10,686 nucleotides of DNA. Origin: Pavlovales sp. CCMP2436 (taxonomy: Eukaryota > Haptophyta > Pavlovophyceae > Pavlovales). Shown one piece after another: positions 7,034 to 10,686 of the stretch. The notes beneath the pieces were generated by a model that was given only the letters and a program-made list of their open reading frames with translations, searched no databases and was not told where the DNA came from. Location of the stretch: positions 102,175 through 112,860 of the forward strand of contig MU631762.1 of assembly GCA_026770615.1 (NCBI GenBank), in the 5' to 3' direction. The translations under genes and the position numbers were made by a program. Every line of letters starts with the position of its first letter. Within the stretch, counting starts at the first letter, position 1.

Positions 7034-7322
7034 GACCATTTGCAACTCGCAGTCTGACTCTGATCTGACCCGGGGGCCGGGACTCGAAATACCGAACAGC
7101 TCGCACTGCGGCTCGCGTTATATACAATTTAACATTTTGAATAAAGTAACTTCTTGAAATATTTTTTGAAAGGGTTTTTTTCTTATTTGTGAGCAGGGGC
7201 GTTCGAGAGGGCTGTCGGCTGACTTTTAAGTGTTACTGTCTTTGAAGTTCTTTACTTGCTTCCATAAGACAGACATTAATGAAGTAAAAGTATAAATTTA
7301 AGTTTACAAGGGATTTTAATAA

Positions 7323-7358
7323 AATTAATTGAATTGAATTAATTGAATTGAATTAATT
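7323..7358. repeat. AATTAATTGAATTG tandem repeat
   Basis: Two exact 14-bp units (7323-7336, 7337-7350) and a partial third. The unit is nearly self-complementary, so this stretch is also a palindrome-like AT tract. Confidence 0.9.
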
Positions 7359-7604
7359 TAGTAAGAATAACTTTTCAATTATTTAATCACCCAATCGCGA
7401 TTATTTGTTTACTTTCTTGATGATGCGATGAGAAAACCAAAGAAAAAAGAACTACTTTCGATGTCAATATAAAAAATAAAATTAAAGTACAACGGCTGGA
7501 CGCCAGAATATTAAATTCCTCAAATTCTCTGAGCTGGTGGATAGAGCGGCTATCTCTGCGCCCCGCGGCACATTTCTTCCCCCCGCGGATCGCAAAAGGC
7601 GCAG

Positions 7605-7735
7605 CGCCCACGCCCACGCGGCCGCGCTTGGTCCCGGAAGCAGATCATCGCCGCTGGTGGGACCCGCTCCACCGCGGCGGCCGTCGCCGCAGCCCAGAGG
7701 CCGGTGCGAAGGCAGGGATTCTCTCTTAGCCAGCC
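7605..7735 (+). repeat. Dispersed repeat, copy B
   Basis: Second copy of the sequence at 1819-1949, in the same orientation: CGCCCACGCCCACGCGGCC, then ATCATCGCCGCTGG, then GTCGCCGCAGCCCAGAGGCC, then GAAGGCAG and CTCTC. Slightly shorter internally than copy A. Confidence 0.8.
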
Positions 7736-7815
7736 TAGAGTAAGAGAATCGCTCACGGGGCGCAAAACAGGAAGTCCGCCATCGTGAAAAGCGCGAATCA
7801 GCTTTTCCGAGCGAT

Positions 7816-7856
7816 GCAGTGAATTATCAGTTAACTCTCTTGCTGATCCAACACAC
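7816..7856 (+). repeat. Direct repeat, copy 1 (partner at 8151-8192)
   Basis: GCAGTGAATTATCAGTTAAC followed by TCTCTTGCTGATCCAACACAC. The partner at 8151-8192 differs by a few substitutions and one extra T. The copies lie 335 bp apart in the same orientation and may mark the edges or a duplication of a small element. Confidence 0.85.
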
Positions 7857-8013
7857 TCTCCCCAAGCCCCGACTGCTTGGCTGCCCCGCTTGCCCCGACT
7901 GCGCTGTGTGTGTAAGCTTCCAGATTTTTGTCCATTCCCTAATAGTCCCCACCGACGCAAGGGTTGAGAAGAACTTGGGCCATGGGGCATATTTTTTATC
8001 TCCACCGCTGAAT

Positions 8014-8063
8014 ATCCCTCTCTGATGAGGGACAGGCAATCCCTCTCTGATGGGGGACAGGCA
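8014..8063. repeat. 25-bp tandem duplication with a hairpin in unit 1
   Basis: Two adjacent 25-bp units (8014-8038 and 8039-8063) differ at one base. In the first unit TCCCTC and GAGGGA are perfect inverted arms around TCTGAT; the one difference (A to G) disrupts this stem in the second unit. Confidence 0.9.
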
Positions 8064-8150
8064 GGAAGCAGTACTATTTTTTTCTTGAGCAAGCTGACAG
8101 ATGGTTGGATATGACGAGGAATAAAAACTGGTCCGTGTTTCCAAGCTACG

Positions 8151-8192
8151 GCAATGAACTCTCAGTTTAACTCTCTTGCTGATCCAACGCAC
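8151..8192 (+). repeat. Direct repeat, copy 2 (partner at 7816-7856)
   Basis: GCAATGAACTCTCAGTTTAA followed by CTCTCTTGCTGATCCAACGCAC. It runs straight into a C homopolymer, while copy 1 continues into different sequence, so the similarity ends sharply here. Confidence 0.85.
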
Positions 8193-8566
8193 CCCCCCCC
8201 CCATGTTATGATCCCCGTCGGAATGCCGGCCCTCCCCTAAATCTTTTTGGACTGTGCAGTTGCGATACAATGATTCCTTTATCTCAGTCGTCAGACTTTA
8301 GAGGCATTGCCATTGAAACAACCATGAGACCTGAGTGTCAACTGCACATGTCCATGCCAGCATGCAAACACACCCCACGCATCATACCCCTACTCCGCAA
8401 ATCACAAGCCCACGCAGTATGCCAGCACATACCCAAGCCCCAGCCCTCCTAAACCTCCCTCTTCGTGCTTCTCAACTGCCCAAATCGCGCAGTACGGCCT
8501 CTCCCCTTCCGGGCGCGGTCTCCACCAACCTCACCTCTACCACCACCATCCCTGCTGCCAGGACGT

Positions 8567-8622
8567 AACGTCTGACATCGACCAAGTCAGTGAGTGAACA
8601 ACACCTGTTGAACCATGCTGAG
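8567..8622 (+). repeat. Second dispersed repeat block, copy B'
   Basis: Shares TCTGA.ATCGACCAA and then GTGAACAACACCTGTTGAAC with 2104-2156, in the same orientation. Followed by an AT dinucleotide run. Confidence 0.8.
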
Positions 8623-8807
8623 CCGCTATATATATATATAAATACGTACCACCAGCCCGAACCCCATGGTAGGCTGTGTCCGATGTGCATGCGTCGGAGC
8701 CCTACTGCCCTCCTGCCCCGCTGGCAATCCTATGCCGAGCTTGCCTCGTATCGGCCGTAAGAGAAGAAATAGAGGCGGTGCCAGATTACGTTTATATTCA
8801 TTATTCC

Positions 8808-8852
8808 AATGCAACAAGCCATAGGTATTAGGCTCCTATGGCTTCTTGCATT
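8808..8852. repeat. Strong hairpin, 18-bp stem with one C/C mismatch and 9-nt loop
   Basis: The left arm is AATGCAACAAGCCATAGG (8808-8825), the loop TATTAGGCT, and the right arm CCTATGGCTTCTTGCATT (8835-8852). Seventeen of 18 positions pair. It lies 85 bp beyond the stop of the minus-strand 511-residue gene, so it may fall in that transcript's 3' untranslated region. A small palindromic mobile element is the main alternative. Confidence 0.85.
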
Positions 8853-8936
8853 TCTAGCTGAGACTGTGACATTTTTAAATTTACGACTAATAAGGTACAG
8901 TAAACGGGACGGCCGGGTTCTCAAGATAATCTCTTT

Positions 8937-10472
8937 TCATGCTGACATCTTACAGCACCGACGATACGCTATACGCACTATATGAGCTGGTTGCGCGGCC
9001 TTGTGGGCGGCCCAAAAGCGGGCAAAGTCGGGCGGATCCGGCTCAGCGCGCTTGAGCTTGGCGGCAGCGAGGCGCTCGGGCTCATCGCGGTAGAGCTTGG
9101 CGGCGGCGAGGGCCTCGGGCTCATTGCGCTTGAGCTTGGTGGCGGCGAGGCGCTCGGGCTCATCGCGGTAGAGCTTGGCGGCGGCGTGAGCGGCGGCGAG
9201 GGCCTCGGGCTCATTGCGCTTGAGCTTGGTGGCGGCGAGGCGCTCGGGCTCAGCGCGCTTGAGCTTTGCGGCGGCCTTGAGCTCCTCTGGTGTTGCCCGA
9301 GGAGCTAGCGGGAGGTCGGGGCACTCGAAGCTTGAGGTCGCGCGAGAGACGCGGACTTGCACCATCAGGCCTTTGCTGCAGCGCTTGCGGCTTGCCCCAT
9401 CGAGCTCAGCGAAGGCGTCCTCTCGGGTCTGCACCTCGACCTTCCCGCCCTGCCACTCGCTCGGATCTGCGGATTTACGTGCTGCGAGCCCCTGCACCTG
9501 GCGCTGGTCGCTGCACTCGGCGAAGCGGCGCGAAATGTCGAGGGCGGTCTCGAGCACACCTTGGTTGGAGTCGACTCCGAATGTGACGTTCAGCTCACCA
9601 GCCGCACTGTCAGGCACGCCGACCGAGGGGGGCACGCCTGGCAGTGCCCATGGCATCGACGCGTCGCCGCCATACCGCGCCGCCACGCGAGCACCTCGGG
9701 CCATGCACACGCGCACGGACGGCAGCGGCGAGGACAAGGCCGCGCCCTCGAGCGCCTGCAGCGCCTCGCGGGCGTCCTTCGGGCAGCAGAGCGCGGAGTG
9801 GACGCACTGCACGAGCATCGCCTCACCGCCCGGTCCGATCGGCAGGCTGATCGTGCAGCCGCCACTGTTAGCCGCGTCCACGTAGCACGTCGCGCCACGC
9901 GTGAGGCAGAGGGGGGCAGCGAGGCTGCCCTCGGTGATGACGATCGTCACGTTGGCGCCCGTGCTCCGGCGGCCCGCCATGATTCTGCTGTGTATAATGA
10001 AGAGCCCGAGCTTCCACAGCAGGCGCGCCAGTGATGCGCGCCAGTCAAGGTGCGGCACGAGGTCAGACCTGTTGATGCGCAACTGCTCATTGAAGAGCTC
10101 GTCGTGACCAATCGCAGCGCCGAGAGGCTCCCAGAGGCGCTCGAGAGTGGTGGCGGCGGCGCGCGAGGTCGCCTTCGCGGTGTGGTCGGGCGCAGAGCTG
10201 CGCCGGCCCTGAAAAATGTCGAGGGCGGGCGTCTTCCCTGCGCCGAAGTAGACGTTGCCGGCGCCCTGCGCTGCACGGTTGGCGCGGGAGAGCGTCACCA
10301 CATTCTCGGGGCTCAATGCGATGTCGCAGTTCGACACGAGGAAGCCTAACTCAGTCAGGTTCGTGCGGTGGTTGAACTCGCCGTTGTCGATCTGGACCCA
10401 GCCCGAGAGTGCGCGGACGGTCGAGCTCGACATGCAAAAACGCGCGAAATTCGACCACACATATAGGAGCAT
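8937..10472 (-). CDS. Uncharacterised 511-residue protein with C-terminal 13-residue repeats
   Basis: One uninterrupted GC-rich frame from ATG at 10472 to TGA at 8937-8939. A second ATG at 10433 (MSSSTVRALSGWVQIDNGEF) may be the true start. I recognise no domain in the first 390 residues. Features seen there are a hydrophobic stretch (ASLARLLWKLGLFIIH), a Cys-rich part around residues 190-245 (LCLTRGATCYV, GGCTISL, SALCCPKD) and a short SFECPDLPLAP. Residues of about 399-479 form about six tandem units of the type AKLKRAEPERLAA, TKLKRNEPEALAA and AKLYRDEPERLAA. These are charged, Ala-rich and probably helical. The last two alternate as a 26-residue higher-order unit; one copy has a 4-residue insertion (AHAA). 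The C-terminus is basic (IAYRRCCKMSA). No signal peptide or clear transmembrane segment. Absence of introns contrasts with the HNH and ARF-like genes. Confidence 0.7.
   Translation of the reverse strand: MLLYVWSNFARFCMSSSTVRALSGWVQIDNGEFNHRTNLTELGFLVSNCDIALSPENVVTLSRANRAAQGAGNVYFGAGKTPALDIFQGRRSSAPDHTAKATSRAAATTLERLWEPLGAAIGHDELFNEQLRINRSDLVPHLDWRASLARLLWKLGLFIIHSRIMAGRRSTGANVTIVITEGSLAAPLCLTRGATCYVDAANSGGCTISLPIGPGGEAMLVQCVHSALCCPKDAREALQALEGAALSSPLPSVRVCMARGARVAARYGGDASMPWALPGVPPSVGVPDSAAGELNVTFGVDSNQGVLETALDISRRFAECSDQRQVQGLAARKSADPSEWQGGKVEVQTREDAFAELDGASRKRCSKGLMVQVRVSRATSSFECPDLPLAPRATPEELKAAAKLKRAEPERLAATKLKRNEPEALAAAHAAAKLYRDEPERLAATKLKRNEPEALAAAKLYRDEPERLAAAKLKRAEPDPPDFARFWAAHKAAQPAHIVRIAYRRCCKMSA
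9035..9280 (-). repeat. In-frame tandem repeat of 39 bp (78-bp higher-order unit)
   Basis: Encodes the KLKR/KLYR..EPE.LAA units of the 511-residue protein. The two 78-bp higher-order copies are nearly identical at nucleotide level apart from a 12-bp in-frame insertion at about 9185-9197, which points to recent duplication. Confidence 0.9.
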
Positions 10473-10495
10473 GCAAACTGGAAAAGAGGGTCAAA
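10473..10495. promoter_or_regulatory. Very short divergent spacer, possible shared promoter or splice acceptor
   Basis: Only 23 bp separate the outer ATG codons of the minus-strand gene and the plus-strand open frame. If the inner minus-strand ATG (10433) is used, the gap is 62 bp and includes ACATATAGG. On the minus strand the sequence CCTCTTTTCCAG stands just before TTTGCATG and looks like a 3' splice acceptor, so the minus-strand gene may have an upstream exon. Confidence 0.35.
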
Positions 10496-10686
10496 ATGAA
10501 AATGGATGTTGCCGTCGCACAGGCTCAAAATGTGGAGATTCCTGCTCGCTTCTGCGCTGCTAACCTCAGCTCTGGTAGCGAGTTTAAAGTTCGCGGGCTA
10601 CACTACGCAGCCTTCACACATCGGACCGGGCTCATTGTGCAGTACGAGCCCATACCCCCAACAGACAGCATCGCCCAAAACGAAGC
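10496..10686 (+). CDS. Partial open frame of unknown function, runs off the window
   Basis: ATG at 10496 (MKMDVAVAQAQNVEIP) with a second ATG at 10502. It stays open for more than 60 codons to the window edge, continuing ARFCAANLSSGSEFKVRG and LHYAAFTHRTGLIVQYEP. The composition looks protein-like, but third-position GC is only about half, lower than in the other genes here. No domain is recognised. A chance open frame of this length is possible. Confidence 0.35.
   Translation, partial: MKMDVAVAQAQNVEIPARFCAANLSSGSEFKVRGLHYAAFTHRTGLIVQYEPIPPTDSIAQNE

Larger units (their letters stand above)
7034..8936. other. Long non-coding spacer with mixed repeats
   Basis: I see no supportable gene. The first part (7034-7550) is AT-rich and holds an AATTAATTGAATTG tandem repeat. 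7605-7735 is copy B of the dispersed repeat. 7816-8192 contains a direct repeat pair and a 25-bp tandem duplication. 8300-8560 is C-rich and gives only low-complexity Pro/Thr/Ser frames. 8567-8622 is the second copy of the other dispersed block, followed by an AT dinucleotide run (8629-8641). A strong hairpin lies at 8808-8852. Confidence 0.7.

Noticed and set aside
8335..8568. Plus-strand 77-codon frame in the C-rich spacer
   Set aside because: Low-complexity Thr/Pro/Ser/His composition, no motif, and it sits between repeats.
9214..9885. Plus-strand 223-codon frame and other frames opposite the 511-residue gene
   Set aside because: GC-rich shadows of the minus-strand frame; Arg/Ser/Ala-rich and without motifs. 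The minus frame is far longer and has ordered repeats.
10230..10260. GAGKT in the 511-residue protein as a nucleotide-binding P-loop
   Set aside because: The preceding residues (NVYFGAGKT) do not fit [AG]-x4-GK-[ST], and no second NTPase motif follows.
1..10686. tRNA, rRNA or other classical RNA genes
   Set aside because: I looked for T-arm GGTTCGA-type sequences, cloverleaf arms and rRNA words on both strands by eye and found none that hold up. A tRNAscan or Rfam search would be decisive.

Overview
The window is nuclear DNA of a eukaryote, probably a microalga or other protist. The evidence is GT-AG introns that restore reading frames, an ARF-family GTPase, a C2H2 zinc-finger array with the usual SGERP-type linkers, strong third-position GC in coding parts, and AT-rich, repeat-filled spacers. 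A haptophyte-like alga is my guess from the overall style; the sequence does not prove it.

Layout. 1-45 is a poly-T run. 112-1296 (+) is the 3' part of a spliced gene: two exons of an unrecognised helical region, then a C-terminal HNH nuclease domain. 1297-2718 is repeat-rich spacer with GC-rich hairpins, one copy of a dispersed repeat and (GT)n tracts. 2719-3502 (-) is a three-exon ARF-like GTPase whose N-terminus is out of frame and whose second intron lacks GT-AG borders at the position that best preserves the protein. 3931-4377 (+) encodes a small protein with a Cys-Cys-Cys-His motif and a charged coiled coil. 4378-5035 is AT-rich and built around a 130-bp tandem repeat. 5036-7033 (+) is a C2H2 gene: a head with half of a finger, an insertion of about 590 bp carrying a 17-bp inverted repeat, the other half of that finger, and 13 more fingers of exactly 90 bp, with two in-frame TAG codons and two fingers missing a cysteine. 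7034-8936 is non-coding and holds a second copy of the dispersed repeat, short tandem and direct repeats, and an 18-bp stem hairpin. 8937-10472 (-) is a 511-codon uninterrupted ORF of unknown function with a C-terminal 13-residue repeat. 10496 to the window end (+) is an open frame that starts divergently, only 23 bp away.

The genes do not form an operon or an obvious pathway. The nuclease, GTPase, zinc-binding protein, zinc-finger array and 511-residue protein look like independent eukaryotic loci separated by repeats. The strongest leads are the interrupted zinc-finger array, whose fingers vary mainly at predicted DNA-contact positions, the irregular ARF gene, and the unrecognised N-terminal region joined to the HNH domain. 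I found no rRNA, tRNA, CRISPR array or recognisable transposase.
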